Under the pieces are notes generated by a model, which searched no databases, was not told where the DNA came from, and was given only the letters and a program-made list of their open reading frames with translations. The position numbers were made by a program, and so were the translations under genes. Below are positions 1 through 8,377 of a stretch of DNA of 24,971 bases, in pieces. Location: IMG/VR virus record IMGVR_UViG_3300010158_000299, positions 1-24,971 of that record. One strand, written 5' to 3'. The stretch is from a virus. Each line of letters opens with the position of its first letter. Within the stretch, counting starts at the first letter, position 1.

Positions 1-232
1 ACCGAGCCGTGAACGCTTCCTGTGCATTGTCATAAGCAATGGCAGAACCTTCGTTCTTAACTGGTGCAGCCGAGAAACCGGACAGCTTGGTTTCTTCTTC
101 AAAAGAACGCTCGGACGATTCGACTTCATAAATTTCTTTATGTTCCTCACCGTAACGTGCGTACTCCAGACCGAACAAAGCGTTCAGGCCGGGAAGAAGT
201 TCTTTAAGTAGTTGTGCGCGTGAAATAGCCAT
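1..232 (-). CDS. Major capsid protein, N-terminal fragment
   Basis: The gene starts at 232 with a good ribosome site (AAGGAG, revcomp side) and runs off the left edge, leaving 77 residues. The opening MAISRAQLLKELLPGLNALF followed by a Glu-rich stretch and a KLSGF..APVKNEG segment is the N-terminus I know from major capsid proteins of many uncultured aquatic tailed phages. In such proteins this part precedes the HK97-type shell domain, which is not visible here. It is the last gene seen of the late operon, directly after a 274-aa structural protein and downstream of portal and scaffold, which is where a capsid gene belongs. The identity rests on family resemblance of the N-terminus and on position. 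Confidence 0.72.
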   Translation of the reverse strand, partial: MAISRAQLLKELLPGLNALFGLEYARYGEEHKEIYEVESSERSFEEETKLSGFSAAPVKNEGSAIAYDNAQEAFTAR

Positions 233-243
233 GATTTAGCTCC

Positions 244-1068
244 TTAAGCAACAGCGGTTCCAGCGTAGTACTTATGCAGACCGAAATTGATCTTGACAAG
301 TACTTCTGGATATTGGTTGAACACAATTACGGCAGCCGAGGCAAACGCCACCAGAGGTGCTGCATTTAGCACAACCGTTGTAGAGTTTGTTACAGACGCA
401 ACATACGAACCGCTGGCAATGTACTGACCATTTGCTGCAATCGAGCCAACGTCAGAGCCAACTACCGGCGTAAACGAAATAGCCGAAGCAAGCGTAACGG
501 TAGCGGTGCTGATACTGGAGTAAACACCTGTACCTTGTGCCACTATAGAGTCAGGAACCAACCCAATAACACGAATCGGCAGTGCAGCCGTAAGTGCTAG
601 GGAGGTGTCTGCCAAAACAGCGTTAGCCGAGTTGCCTGTAGTAGTGCTACCCGTGTTGTTAACTGCTGCCAAGTTCTGACCAATCATGGCGCGAGCACCA
701 GAAGTCACAACCGTAGTACCAGAAACCATCACAGCCCTAAACACCGTATCAGGATCGTCACAGACAATAGCCACGCCATCACCTGCCAGCGTTGAAGCAG
801 GCCAGTATTGCGAAAAGGTTTTTTGTCCATTTAGGGGGTTGGTGTAAGAACAGCCGAGGAATACACCCATCAGCGTACCGACAACACCTGTCGTAACAGA
901 AATACGCTCCAAATTACCACGAACTAGCGTAACAAAATCACCGTAGAAGATGTTTGTAGCGTAACCGTAAGTTATCGGAAGCTCTCGGGTAGAACCCGCA
1001 AAGACTTGACCACCAATCAAGTTGATTGGTTTTAGCCCGTAGGGGGCTGAGACCACTGGATAAGCCAT
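244..1068 (-). CDS. Virion structural protein (head-associated)
   Basis: A 274-aa protein rich in Thr, Val, Ser and Ala with few charges, a composition typical of beta-rich virion proteins. It opens with a YGLKPINLIGGQVFAG segment and ends with LVKINFGLHKYY. I recognise both as features of a structural protein that sits next to the capsid gene in uncultured aquatic phages. A TAGGAG ribosome site lies upstream of the ATG at 1068. Only 11 bp separate it from the capsid gene, so the two are co-transcribed. It could be a decoration protein, a head fibre or a second capsid component; the sequence does not decide. No membrane segment or enzyme motif is seen. Confidence 0.65.
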   Translation of the reverse strand: MAYPVVSAPYGLKPINLIGGQVFAGSTRELPITYGYATNIFYGDFVTLVRGNLERISVTTGVVGTLMGVFLGCSYTNPLNGQKTFSQYWPASTLAGDGVAIVCDDPDTVFRAVMVSGTTVVTSGARAMIGQNLAAVNNTGSTTTGNSANAVLADTSLALTAALPIRVIGLVPDSIVAQGTGVYSSISTATVTLASAISFTPVVGSDVGSIAANGQYIASGSYVASVTNSTTVVLNAAPLVAFASAAVIVFNQYPEVLVKINFGLHKYYAGTAVA

Positions 1069-1086
1069 TTAAGACTCCTATAAAAT

Positions 1087-1548
1087 TTAAAAACCTTTTC
1101 CGAAAGTAACCTTAGAACTACGCTCCTTGAAGAGCGGCATCCTAGGATCATTCTCACGCATAAAATTGTTGTCTACAGATGCCATCTGGGTATTAGCCTG
1201 ATCGCGGTAGTAAGCATCACGTTGCTCTGTAAACTCAATAGGTGTTTTGCAAAGCAGCAGGCCCCCAATCTCAATGCTATCGGGGAAACGCAGAGACTGC
1301 CCTCCCATCAATTGCACTTCAGGATGATCCGATGCTTTCACGGGTTCCCAACCCTCTCGTAACTTTGAAGATATGTTAATGGCGTCAGCATTACCAAGCG
1401 TACTCAAGCGAATCCATCGAAACCCATAACCAGCCTCTGCGTTTGGTTCTGGCAGGAGTTGAGGGGGCGACCATTTTTTTGGGCGCTCAATCTTATCCCG
1501 TGTTTCAAGATCACGACTTAGGGGACGGCTTACTTTAGCATCATTCAT
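1087..1548 (-). CDS. Conserved phage head-region protein, unknown function
   Basis: A 153-aa hydrophilic protein. Residues about 40-90 hold a FRWIRLSTLGNADAINISSK..EGWEPV block and then a GG-containing stretch, LRFPDSIEIGGLLL, which looks like a small folded domain. The C-terminus is polar with DNNFMREND. Its ATG overlaps the TGA of the scaffold-like gene (ATGA at 1545-1548) and has AAGGA upstream, so translation is coupled. Its place between scaffold and structural genes suggests a minor head or head-completion role, but nothing in the sequence proves it. Confidence 0.6.
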   Translation of the reverse strand: MNDAKVSRPLSRDLETRDKIERPKKWSPPQLLPEPNAEAGYGFRWIRLSTLGNADAINISSKLREGWEPVKASDHPEVQLMGGQSLRFPDSIEIGGLLLCKTPIEFTEQRDAYYRDQANTQMASVDNNFMRENDPRMPLFKERSSKVTFGKGF

Positions 1549-2486
1549 TTAGATATCCTTGATTGTTCAGCAACCTTACGGGCGTAGAGTTCCAAAGGAA
1601 CCCCAAGCCTCTTGGCGAGGTTCACCTGAGTCTGAGTTAGTACGACCTTTCGGGGAGCAGTACTTCTCGTAGCCGGGGCAACTACATTCGACTTAGTGGT
1701 GCGCTGAGTAGGAGCATCAGCGGTCTCCGTAGAATCGAACTTCTCTGGAAACACTTGCCGCACACGGGCGTTAACCTTGCTATAATAATCGTCGCTCTGA
1801 GGATCAACTCCAGACTTAACCAGCTTGTTGTGCAGCCCGAGGGCAAAGCTAGTCATCTCATCGTCAGAACCAAACCAATCATTTTCTCGCTGCCATTCTA
1901 CTGCTTTTTTATCAATAGGTGGCGCTTGTGGGGTTTGTACCACATCCTGCACAGGTTGTAAAGGGGCAGGTTTGTAGTTATTTACCCGCTCGGCTTTGAT
2001 TTTCACCGAGGTCATGTCCTCCTGCGCCTGTACTAGCGCATCGGAATCCCCAGCCTCATAAGCATCTTTATACTTCTTTTTGGCCTGTTCCATCTCGTTG
2101 GCGACCACTTTTTTGGCCTGTTCCAATAGGGCTTGTTGCCCCTGAGACAGAGAACCTTGGAGTCGTTTATTCTCCTCCACGATGGATTGAGCCACCCGGA
2201 TAGCCTCATCCTTCTCCCGGATGGCGGTCTCTTTAGCGCGGCGTTCCTCGTGATACCCCTTGGAGAAATGCTTAAGTCGGTTCCGCGCACTGACCGAATA
2301 TGACTCTAGCTCCTCCTCAGTAGGGTCAGCCGGGGCTTCCAGCATGGGTTTGCGGTTTTTATCCTTCTCAGGAGTATCGTCCACAATCTCAATTTCTGGC
2401 CTATCCTCCGCTTCGGGCGCAACTCGGGAAGCCTTGGCCTCTACCTCATCTGGAAACTCAAATTCTGTTTTTTCTACTTCAGCCAT
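1545..2486 (-). CDS. Scaffolding-like protein
   Basis: A 313-aa, strongly charged protein. Residues 1-65 are acidic and look disordered. Residues 70-170 are Glu/Lys/Gln/Ala-rich with heptad-like spacing, so a long coiled coil is likely. Pro/Gln-rich residues 172-192 form a linker. A C-terminal part (about 193-250) has W..ENDWFG, H..LVKSGVDP and RVRQVFPEKF, a pattern common in phage assembly proteins, and a last short segment is LAKRLGVPLELYA. An acidic N-terminus, a central coiled coil and a basic C-terminal helix is the usual build of internal scaffolds. Position between portal and capsid genes fits. TAGGAGC precedes the ATG. Confidence 0.6.
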   Translation of the reverse strand: MAEVEKTEFEFPDEVEAKASRVAPEAEDRPEIEIVDDTPEKDKNRKPMLEAPADPTEEELESYSVSARNRLKHFSKGYHEERRAKETAIREKDEAIRVAQSIVEENKRLQGSLSQGQQALLEQAKKVVANEMEQAKKKYKDAYEAGDSDALVQAQEDMTSVKIKAERVNNYKPAPLQPVQDVVQTPQAPPIDKKAVEWQRENDWFGSDDEMTSFALGLHNKLVKSGVDPQSDDYYSKVNARVRQVFPEKFDSTETADAPTQRTTKSNVVAPATRSTAPRKVVLTQTQVNLAKRLGVPLELYARKVAEQSRISK

Positions 2487-2494
2487 ATATGCTC

Positions 2495-2905
2495 CTATAC
2501 GCGGGTTATGCCACGCGGGTCTTGAACAACGGCTTCTACAGAATCATCATTGATGATTCTGAACTCTTGCCCGTGAATCTTCATCCGGGTTCCCGTATTG
2601 GGACGAACCAGAATAAAGTCGCCTGTCTTGCAGGATGGCCCACTAGGAAACCGTTTCTCGTCTTTGAAGGCGTCCGGCCCTATCTTGATGACGAACAGCA
2701 CAGGAGACAGAAGTTCCTCAAAGTGCATGGTCTGCCCAGACTTCAGTAGCCCGTTGTCGTACTTATCATCAGCTTCCGGCAGAACGCACAGGATGTGATA
2801 GGTTGCGGGGTCTGGAATCTGCTTGGCTTTCTCTTCCGCGCTTCCGGGTAGTACGGATACAGGGCCGCTAGGGTCTAGCGATTGTCCTATCAGGAGTTCA
2901 CTCAT
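2495..2905 (-). CDS. GroES-like co-chaperonin
   Basis: A 136-aa protein. After about 35 extra N-terminal residues the remainder aligns by eye with GroES: YHILCVLPEADDKYDNGLL (GroES HDRVIVKR...GGIVL), a variable mobile-loop-like segment at about 55-70, FVIKIGPDAF (VLAVGNG), CKTGDFILV (VKVGDIVIF), MKIHGQEFRII (EKIDNEEVLIM) and DSVEAVVQDP (SDILAIV). Phage co-chaperonins such as T4 gp31 replace host GroES so that GroEL can hold the phage capsid protein. Here the gene lies in the head operon just ahead of the scaffold. It overlaps the 63-aa gene by 8 bp. The fold is inferred from pattern; length is above the usual 95-111 aa. Confidence 0.65.
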   Translation of the reverse strand: MSELLIGQSLDPSGPVSVLPGSAEEKAKQIPDPATYHILCVLPEADDKYDNGLLKSGQTMHFEELLSPVLFVIKIGPDAFKDEKRFPSGPSCKTGDFILVRPNTGTRMKIHGQEFRIINDDSVEAVVQDPRGITRV

Positions 2906-3089
2906 CTTCGTAATCCTTTATCTTCTTTTGCAGGTCTGCAATATCCGACTTTGCGAGGCTCAGACCGTGGATAACCCCGCAAATTCTTTGGTACTCACCA
3001 AAGTCCTTACAACCCCCGCGTGTCAACGCAGCGGTCATACTCATCTCATGTTCACTTATCTTCTTCAAGATAACCTCTATCTCTGTCAT
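2898..3089 (-). CDS. Small head-operon protein, unknown
   Basis: A 63-aa protein with two likely helices, residues 2-20 (TEIEVILKKISEHEMSM) and 38-62 (GLSLAKSDIADLQKKIKDYE), joined by an ALTRGGCKDFGEYQRICG loop. Small proteins of this build are common between portal and downstream head genes in related phages, but I know of no assigned function. The start overlaps the portal stop (ATGA at 3086-3089), and the stop region overlaps the GroES-like start, so it is translationally coupled on both sides. Confidence 0.6.
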   Translation of the reverse strand: MTEIEVILKKISEHEMSMTAALTRGGCKDFGEYQRICGVIHGLSLAKSDIADLQKKIKDYEDE

Positions 3090-5674
3090 TTATCATTCCT
3101 GTTAGGAGTCTGTGCAGCCCTAGCTTCAGCCAGCCGCCGCTGGTTCTCCGCTACCTGCTCTGCGTGGGTCAGCTTCTGCCGATGAGCCTCATGCTGCTGT
3201 ATCGCATTCTGGATATGCACCTGTCCTCCGTGAGCCATACCCTGCTGATGGGTCTGCTGCTGTTGGGCTAGCTCCTGCTGGTGCTTCTGTTGCATCATCT
3301 GCATCTGAGCCTGCTGCTGGGCCATCTCCTGCTGGTGGCGTTGGGCAATCATCTGGGGAGATTCACCACCCTTCATAGCCAACTCATCCTGTTTTAGCTG
3401 CAACTCTGCCTGCTTAATAGCCAAGTCTCCATCCACCTTCTTAGCCTTGGTAGCGGCTTCTTGGCCCTTAATCTGCAACTCTTGCTGCTGCATCTGTACC
3501 AGCGGGTCTTGTGCCTGCTGCTGGGCTTGTGCTTGCTGTGCTTGCCCCTTGCTCTCAGCTAGAACCTGTTGTGCAGCCATCGCAACCACACGAGCTAGAG
3601 CTACCTCTGCATCAGGCGGCAAGTCTTCATTCGGCGGCGGCATCGGTACACCAAGCTGCTCCTCCACCTTCTTACGATATGCAAACGCTAGATGCTCTGA
3701 CACATGGGCCATAATCTCGGCCTGCATCTTCTGAGCCTGCGGACTCTGCCCAATCTGCGCCATCAGCAACGGGTCTTGCATCATCGACGTATGTACAGCA
3801 ATGTGGGCGTCATGGTCTTGGTAGATGAACGCTTTAGTGGGCTTGCCCGTAAGGAACGCCATGTTCTCCGATACTGGATCACGAGGGTTCATGTCATCTT
3901 CAATCGGCACAAGTTTCTCAGCGTTCTTAATCCCCAGAACCTCCAGCATCTGCCTGTGTAGCTGGGGCAAGTCGTAAATCTGCGGAGCGCCTTGGGCCAA
4001 CTGAATCGCAGCTTGATACTGCATGATCCGCTGCGCCATCGTCGCGCTGTTAGGGTCACTGACCGGGATTACCTCGACCAAATCGTAGTCATCGCGCTTG
4101 GCCCTGCGGTCTCCACTTGTCGGCTGATACTGATACTCATCAGGAGCATTGTCCCGAATGATTGCGGCCAGTAGCTTGAACTCCTGCTTCATCGACGCAT
4201 GAACCCGTGCCTGCACCGCACTCATCGTCTTCAGGGTGCGCTCCAGCAGCGCCAGCGTAGTCCCTACCGGAGAGTTGCCCGACATATCGCTGATGTTCAT
4301 GTCAGAGATGGCCCCCAGCCTACGGGCTTCATCCGTAATCTGGTTCAGCAGGGCAAGCAGAGTCTGACTTGGCTCCTTGTACGGAAGGGGCATAATGTTG
4401 TCACGCACTGTGCCCGAAGCCACATCTACGTCCCGAAACTCGCCCGGAGCTATCGGAGTGTCATCACCCTTGATCCGCAGTCCCCTAGACTTAAGACCAC
4501 CGGGTAGATTTGCCAGTGATCCTGCGTCCACTAGCTGCCTGATGAGACTCGTACCCGCACGGGCGTACCCACCGATGAGATGGATCAGACCAAATCCATA
4601 AGCTCCAAAACCGGGAATATAGGTGTATTGGACAAAGTGCTGGCGCTTGAGTCTCTTGGGATCGTCTTCCTCCCAGTTGCGGCGGATTGCCAGAACCGTA
4701 TTGGTTCCCTGCTCAATCGTAATAACATACGGCAGGGCGATACCATCCTCGTCCTCATACCCCGGCAAGTCCCAGTCCACATGGATTTCCAGTAGCTGAA
4801 ACCTATCATCATCGGTAACGCTATAGCCCTGCTCTTCGGCTTTCTTCTTCTCTACATCGGTTGTGATGTGTACCGGATCGCCGAGGTCTACATCGCAGTA
4901 AAACCCAGCTACTTGCAGCTTCCTAATCTCGTTCTCAGTCTTACGCATCATGTGCGTAACCCGCTCTGAGGTCTGGGCACTCGACGCGCCGTAGGGAATA
5001 ATCATCTCTTCAGCCGGGATAAACAGAGCTATCTGCCGACCTAGCGCGGGATCAAAATACACCTTTTTAAATCCCGCACCGCTCAACCCAAGGTTAAACA
5101 GCATCTTCTCATGCTCTGGGCGGTACTCAGGCATCAATTCCAGAATCTGATAATTCATGTCCTCCTGAACACGGGAGGCGGCATCCTCCTTGTCCTTGTC
5201 AATTACCCCAATGATCTGCGTCTTAACTGGCCCTTGAGCCGGAAAAGTCTCCATAACCATCTCAGCTTGGAACCTGATTGCCGCCTCAGTAAGCACGGTG
5301 GAATACACCCCGCAGGCTCCGTTCCAAGGCTCTGTCCGCTCGTCGTACTTCATGCCCAGAACCTCTAGCCCCTTGACATACGCTTCAACCCAGTCCTTGC
5401 GGGAGTTAATATCCGCATCCACCAGAGCAATCAGTTCTGACGCTATGCTCTGAAGCTCCCCCTTGTCCATGGTCTCGGCAAGGTTCTCATCAAACCCACC
5501 CTCCTCCCCGTCAGGGATCAGAGTAATCTCTACACTACCGTCCGACATCGTTACACGGTCTGGGTTCTCTATCTCAATCTCCATGTCAGGGCCGCTATCA
5601 AGATCATCCCCCATGATGTCTTGCAGCCCTAGGGGAGCTTGGTTCAGAGCTTTATCGAAACTGGTTGTAGCCAT
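3086..5674 (-). CDS. Portal protein
   Basis: An 862-aa protein that would form the dodecameric DNA entry ring at one vertex of the head. The N-terminus is acidic and disordered (to about residue 70). The segment RKDWVEAYVKGLEVLGMKYDERTEPWNGACGVYSTVLTEAAIRFQAEMVMETF (described in parts: WVEAY, EPWNGACGV, AAIRFQAE) is the clip/wing region typical of large phage portals. A central block has GLSGAGFKKVYFDP and RRLGAISDMN. The last about 180 residues are Gln/Ala/Met-rich coiled-coil repeats (QQQAQ, MQQQ), resembling the extended barrel of P22-type portals. It follows the terminase genes and precedes the scaffold, the standard order. Length exceeds the common 500-700 aa, mainly through the Gln-rich tail. 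Confidence 0.85.
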   Translation of the reverse strand: MATTSFDKALNQAPLGLQDIMGDDLDSGPDMEIEIENPDRVTMSDGSVEITLIPDGEEGGFDENLAETMDKGELQSIASELIALVDADINSRKDWVEAYVKGLEVLGMKYDERTEPWNGACGVYSTVLTEAAIRFQAEMVMETFPAQGPVKTQIIGVIDKDKEDAASRVQEDMNYQILELMPEYRPEHEKMLFNLGLSGAGFKKVYFDPALGRQIALFIPAEEMIIPYGASSAQTSERVTHMMRKTENEIRKLQVAGFYCDVDLGDPVHITTDVEKKKAEEQGYSVTDDDRFQLLEIHVDWDLPGYEDEDGIALPYVITIEQGTNTVLAIRRNWEEDDPKRLKRQHFVQYTYIPGFGAYGFGLIHLIGGYARAGTSLIRQLVDAGSLANLPGGLKSRGLRIKGDDTPIAPGEFRDVDVASGTVRDNIMPLPYKEPSQTLLALLNQITDEARRLGAISDMNISDMSGNSPVGTTLALLERTLKTMSAVQARVHASMKQEFKLLAAIIRDNAPDEYQYQPTSGDRRAKRDDYDLVEVIPVSDPNSATMAQRIMQYQAAIQLAQGAPQIYDLPQLHRQMLEVLGIKNAEKLVPIEDDMNPRDPVSENMAFLTGKPTKAFIYQDHDAHIAVHTSMMQDPLLMAQIGQSPQAQKMQAEIMAHVSEHLAFAYRKKVEEQLGVPMPPPNEDLPPDAEVALARVVAMAAQQVLAESKGQAQQAQAQQQAQDPLVQMQQQELQIKGQEAATKAKKVDGDLAIKQAELQLKQDELAMKGGESPQMIAQRHQQEMAQQQAQMQMMQQKHQQELAQQQQTHQQGMAHGGQVHIQNAIQQHEAHRQKLTHAEQVAENQRRLAEARAAQTPNRNDK

Positions 5675-5684
5675 AATGTGTCCT

Positions 5685-5945
5685 TTAGCCCCGCTTTAGC
5701 GTGGCGCGGTTAGTCTTTACGCTGTAATTGTATTTGCTGGCGGGTTTCCCGGATAGTTTTGCAGCCCTATCCTTAGCCCTCTCTTCAGCCGTCATCTTGT
5801 TCCGGGCCTCCCCCGCAGCCGTGAGGGTCTCCGACCCAGCTTCCATCTGCCCCCGCTTGCGCAGCAACTCTATAGCCAAGTCCCGGGAGCCAACCTGTGA
5901 GGCCAGCCGATCTACCAAGTCCCCCCGTCCAGTGTGTTTCTGCAT
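5685..5945 (-). CDS. Small basic protein between terminase and portal
   Basis: An 86-aa basic protein. Residues 7-35 (GDLVDRLASQVGSRDLAIELLRKRG) look like a short helical bundle, residues 45-70 carry a GEARNKMTAEERAKDRAAKLSG stretch like many small phage proteins, and the end is Lys/Arg-rich. An AAGGG ribosome site sits inside the terminase 3' end, 8 bp from its stop. Function is not recognisable. Placement between large terminase and portal suggests a packaging or head role, or only a co-transcribed accessory. Confidence 0.55.
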   Translation of the reverse strand: MQKHTGRGDLVDRLASQVGSRDLAIELLRKRGQMEAGSETLTAAGEARNKMTAEERAKDRAAKLSGKPASKYNYSVKTNRATLKRG

Positions 5946-5953
5946 GGCTACCC

Positions 5954-7516
5954 TTAATAATACGCAACTTTACGCCCAGCACGGAAGTCTTCCGGCTCAG
6001 TCTTATCCGAGGACAGTTTCAGCAGCCCTCCCTTGCGAATGCGGATCAGTGCTAGGGTCATGGTGTCCACATCATCGTCATGCTCCCCGGACGGGAACGC
6101 CAGTATCTCTTCCACAACCTCTGTCGCCCACACCGTTTCCGGGAACCATATCTGCCCACTGACGAACATATCGCTCACGGAGTTAACCCGGGCAATCTTA
6201 TCCTGCCCCTTACCCGGGCTGTAGTCCTGCACGAATATCCCCGAGCGCCGCATCTCATCAATCAGCGGCTGTCCGCTGGCCTTAGCTTCCACAATAACAC
6301 TGTCCGGGCTCCACTCCTCGGCCTGCTGGAGCGCCATTTTCTTCAATTCCGGGAACTCATACTTACCTTTAACCCTATTTAGCAGGATTACGTTGTCTAT
6401 ACCGTCCTCGTTCTTCCATACACCCCATGTTTGGCACGAGGAATAGTCCGAACGATCCTTGGTAGTCAGTGCAGTATCGTAAGCCTGCACAATAAAGTCC
6501 ACCGTGGGCGGGTTTGGCTTGATCCACCACTTAATATGATCCCGTTTGATAATCGCAGCCTCTTGCGCGGTGGGATTCTGCTGGTACTGGGCGTTCCACT
6601 GCCACGCAGGCATACTTGCCTTGGTTCGCAGGAGGGATTCCAAGCTCCACTGCTCAGGCCATAGGGACTTTTGGATGAATTCGGGCTGTTCCGGGTCAAA
6701 TTTGGGGTCGTGGAAGTCCGCATACGGGTTGCGGTACTCAATAATCGCCGGAAATTCAAACATTTCGTACTGATCCCCTCCCTCGTTGAGCATTCCGTCC
6801 TTTAAAAGCCTTCCGATGAGGTCTCGCTGATGCCAGCGGGTGTGCAGGATGCAGATTTTCCCTCCCGGCATCAACCGAGTCCGCAATCCAGCCCTGAACC
6901 ACTCGTACACGCCGTCCAGCGAGGAGGTATTCCCGGTCTTTATGTCCTGCTCCGACAGCGGATCGTCAACCACGATCAGGTGAGCCCCCCGTCCAGCCAA
7001 CGCACCCCCAACACCCGTGGCATATACCTCACCGCCCTTGGTTGTATTCCATTTACCCGCAGCCTTGGCGTCAGCCGCAATAGCCACCCCCGGGAATATC
7101 TGCCTGTACTCCGCAGACTGCATCAGGTTACGCACCTTACGGGCCATATCCACGGCCAAGTCAACCGTATGGGAGGCCATAATCATCTTGTGGTCGGGAT
7201 GCTTGCCCAAATACCATGCCGGGTAGTAAATGGATATCATCTGGCTCTTGCCGAACCGGGGGGCCATCGACACAGCTATCCGATCCTTCAGCCCCTGCTC
7301 TACCTCCGTCAGAAGAGCCCCCAGCCGCTTGAGGTGAACCCCGAACTTGTACGCCCCGTCTATGGCAGCGATGAACGCAAGGAAGTCATTCCTAGCTAAC
7401 TGAGTCCTCTTACGCTCTTCCAACTCTTCCAGCAGGGCCAGAGTATTCGCCATGTCCTCGTGGGACATATTCTTTATGTTCGATAGCAGCAGCTTTACTT
7501 CTTCCAAGTCTGTCAT
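5954..7516 (-). CDS. terL: Terminase large subunit (packaging ATPase/nuclease)
   Basis: A 520-aa packaging motor. The ATPase half has a terminase-type Walker A, MAPRFGKSQ at residues 84-92, and Walker B LIVVDDP at 180-186, with the LAGRG..LIVVDD context seen in the TIGR01630/Terminase_6 group. The nuclease half has an RNase-H-like set of acids: YDTALTTKDRSDYSS, then VIVEAKASGQPLIDE, and near the end GEHDDDVDTMTLAL, where the Asp cluster should bind metal. Length is normal. Its ATG overlaps the small terminase stop (7513-7516). It moves DNA into the prohead through the portal encoded downstream and cuts the concatemer. Confidence 0.92.
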   Translation of the reverse strand: MTDLEEVKLLLSNIKNMSHEDMANTLALLEELEERKRTQLARNDFLAFIAAIDGAYKFGVHLKRLGALLTEVEQGLKDRIAVSMAPRFGKSQMISIYYPAWYLGKHPDHKMIMASHTVDLAVDMARKVRNLMQSAEYRQIFPGVAIAADAKAAGKWNTTKGGEVYATGVGGALAGRGAHLIVVDDPLSEQDIKTGNTSSLDGVYEWFRAGLRTRLMPGGKICILHTRWHQRDLIGRLLKDGMLNEGGDQYEMFEFPAIIEYRNPYADFHDPKFDPEQPEFIQKSLWPEQWSLESLLRTKASMPAWQWNAQYQQNPTAQEAAIIKRDHIKWWIKPNPPTVDFIVQAYDTALTTKDRSDYSSCQTWGVWKNEDGIDNVILLNRVKGKYEFPELKKMALQQAEEWSPDSVIVEAKASGQPLIDEMRRSGIFVQDYSPGKGQDKIARVNSVSDMFVSGQIWFPETVWATEVVEEILAFPSGEHDDDVDTMTLALIRIRKGGLLKLSSDKTEPEDFRAGRKVAYY

Positions 7517-8076
7517 GGAGGGCTAGCCGCATCGGATCGGCTGTCGGAAGGTATAACGGCTAAGTCTGTAGTAATGGCGTTGGTGGGGGCGCTATAGGTG
7601 TCGGGGTCGATGGTTCGCATAAGCCGTTCCCGCAGAAGCTGCTCTAGTTCCGCAGTAGGCCGATGGCGCATGGTGATTTCAGTCTTGTCCGTAAACAGCC
7701 CGACATCGGAAATCTTGCCCAGCAACTCATAGCACCGCAGGCGTACCCGGGGGTCTGGGCTGGAGGAGTCCAGTATCAGCTTGTTAGTTACATACGTCCG
7801 CAGTTGGGTAGCAGACTGCACAACCACCTTGTCGTACTCATCCAGTATCGCCTTGATATGCACAACCGTCCCGGGCGAGGAGAGTGTTACCGCAGTGGGG
7901 CTCTTGTTCCCCGTGAACACCGAATGAGCGGCAGCGATGTCCTCATCCGTAACCTCTATCTCGTCGGCAATTTCAGCAAGGCTATTGAATGCGGCGGCTA
8001 CCCGCGCCTGAAGGTCTTCAAACGTAGGTGGGTAGTCCGCATACGGGATGTCCGTGTCGATACTTGGAAATTGCAT
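7513..8076 (-). CDS. terS: Terminase small subunit
   Basis: I place the start at the ATG at 8076, giving 187 aa. A longer reading to 8244 adds a Pro-rich, low-complexity stretch that would cover the AT-rich promoter candidate, so it is unlikely. Residues 65-130 include IKAILDEYDKVVVQSATQLRTYVTNKLI and then RLRCYELLGKISDVGLFTDKTEI, a pattern I know from small terminase or DNA-packaging proteins of aquatic phages: a helical region followed by RLR.LELLGK..DVGLFTEK. It would recognise the packaging site and deliver DNA to the large subunit, whose gene it overlaps by 4 bp. No strong ribosome site is seen before 8076. Confidence 0.72.
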   Translation of the reverse strand: MQFPSIDTDIPYADYPPTFEDLQARVAAAFNSLAEIADEIEVTDEDIAAAHSVFTGNKSPTAVTLSSPGTVVHIKAILDEYDKVVVQSATQLRTYVTNKLILDSSSPDPRVRLRCYELLGKISDVGLFTDKTEITMRHRPTAELEQLLRERLMRTIDPDTYSAPTNAITTDLAVIPSDSRSDAASPP

Positions 8077-8107
8077 TGTCCGCAGCCGGGGTGTGGCGAT
8101 TCTATAG

Positions 8108-8118
8108 ATTATATTATA
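8108..8118 (-). promoter_or_regulatory. Putative late promoter, doubled -10 box
   Basis: On the minus strand this reads TATAATATAAT, two overlapping perfect -10 hexamers, in a very AT-rich stretch about 30 bp upstream of the small terminase ATG. No TTGACA-like -35 lies 16-18 bp away; the expected place is CA-rich. It may be an AT-driven promoter or need an activator or alternative sigma contact. It is the only promoter-like signal I see ahead of the virion operon. Confidence 0.4.
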
Positions 8119-8277
8119 AAAATTTTGAGGTGTGTGTTTTATTTTAGGGGGTGGGGGTAGTTGGACAGAGTTAAGGGGAGCTACGGGTGCTTGGGGATTT
8201 GGATGCCACTCAGTGTAAATGCGCGAGGGACTCCCGAGCGCCAAAAGGGGCCCTGCCCCCGGGGTGGGTCTCGGCCC

Positions 8278-8291
8278 ATCTAAAATTAGAC
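8278..8291. repeat. Palindrome copy P0 (imperfect), next to -35
   Basis: CATCTAA-AA-TTAGAC matches the window's palindrome family with an AA centre and one changed end base. It ends one base before the TTGACA of a plus-strand promoter, as expected for an operator that controls it. Confidence 0.6.
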
Positions 8292-8292
8292 C

Positions 8293-8321
8293 TTGACAAT
8301 GTACAGGTTCTGGGTTACATT
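8293..8321 (+). promoter_or_regulatory. Sigma-70 promoter for the 8378 gene
   Basis: TTGACA at 8293-8298, a 17-bp spacer and TACATT at 8316-8321 (6/6 and 4/6 matches to consensus). A transcript would begin near 8328, about 50 nt before the ATG at 8378. Palindrome P0 abuts the -35 box. Confidence 0.75.
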
Positions 8322-8377
8322 ATGGGCTGTGGGGTTTTCAGGTGTCAGCGATACCGGCCCTACGAAAAAGGTTCCAA

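Noticed and set aside
3100-3630. Gln/Met/Ala-rich repeats in the portal C-terminus as a possible mobile or CRISPR-like repeat
   Set aside because: The repetition is at protein level (coiled-coil, CAG/CTG-type codons), with no regular spacer-repeat structure.
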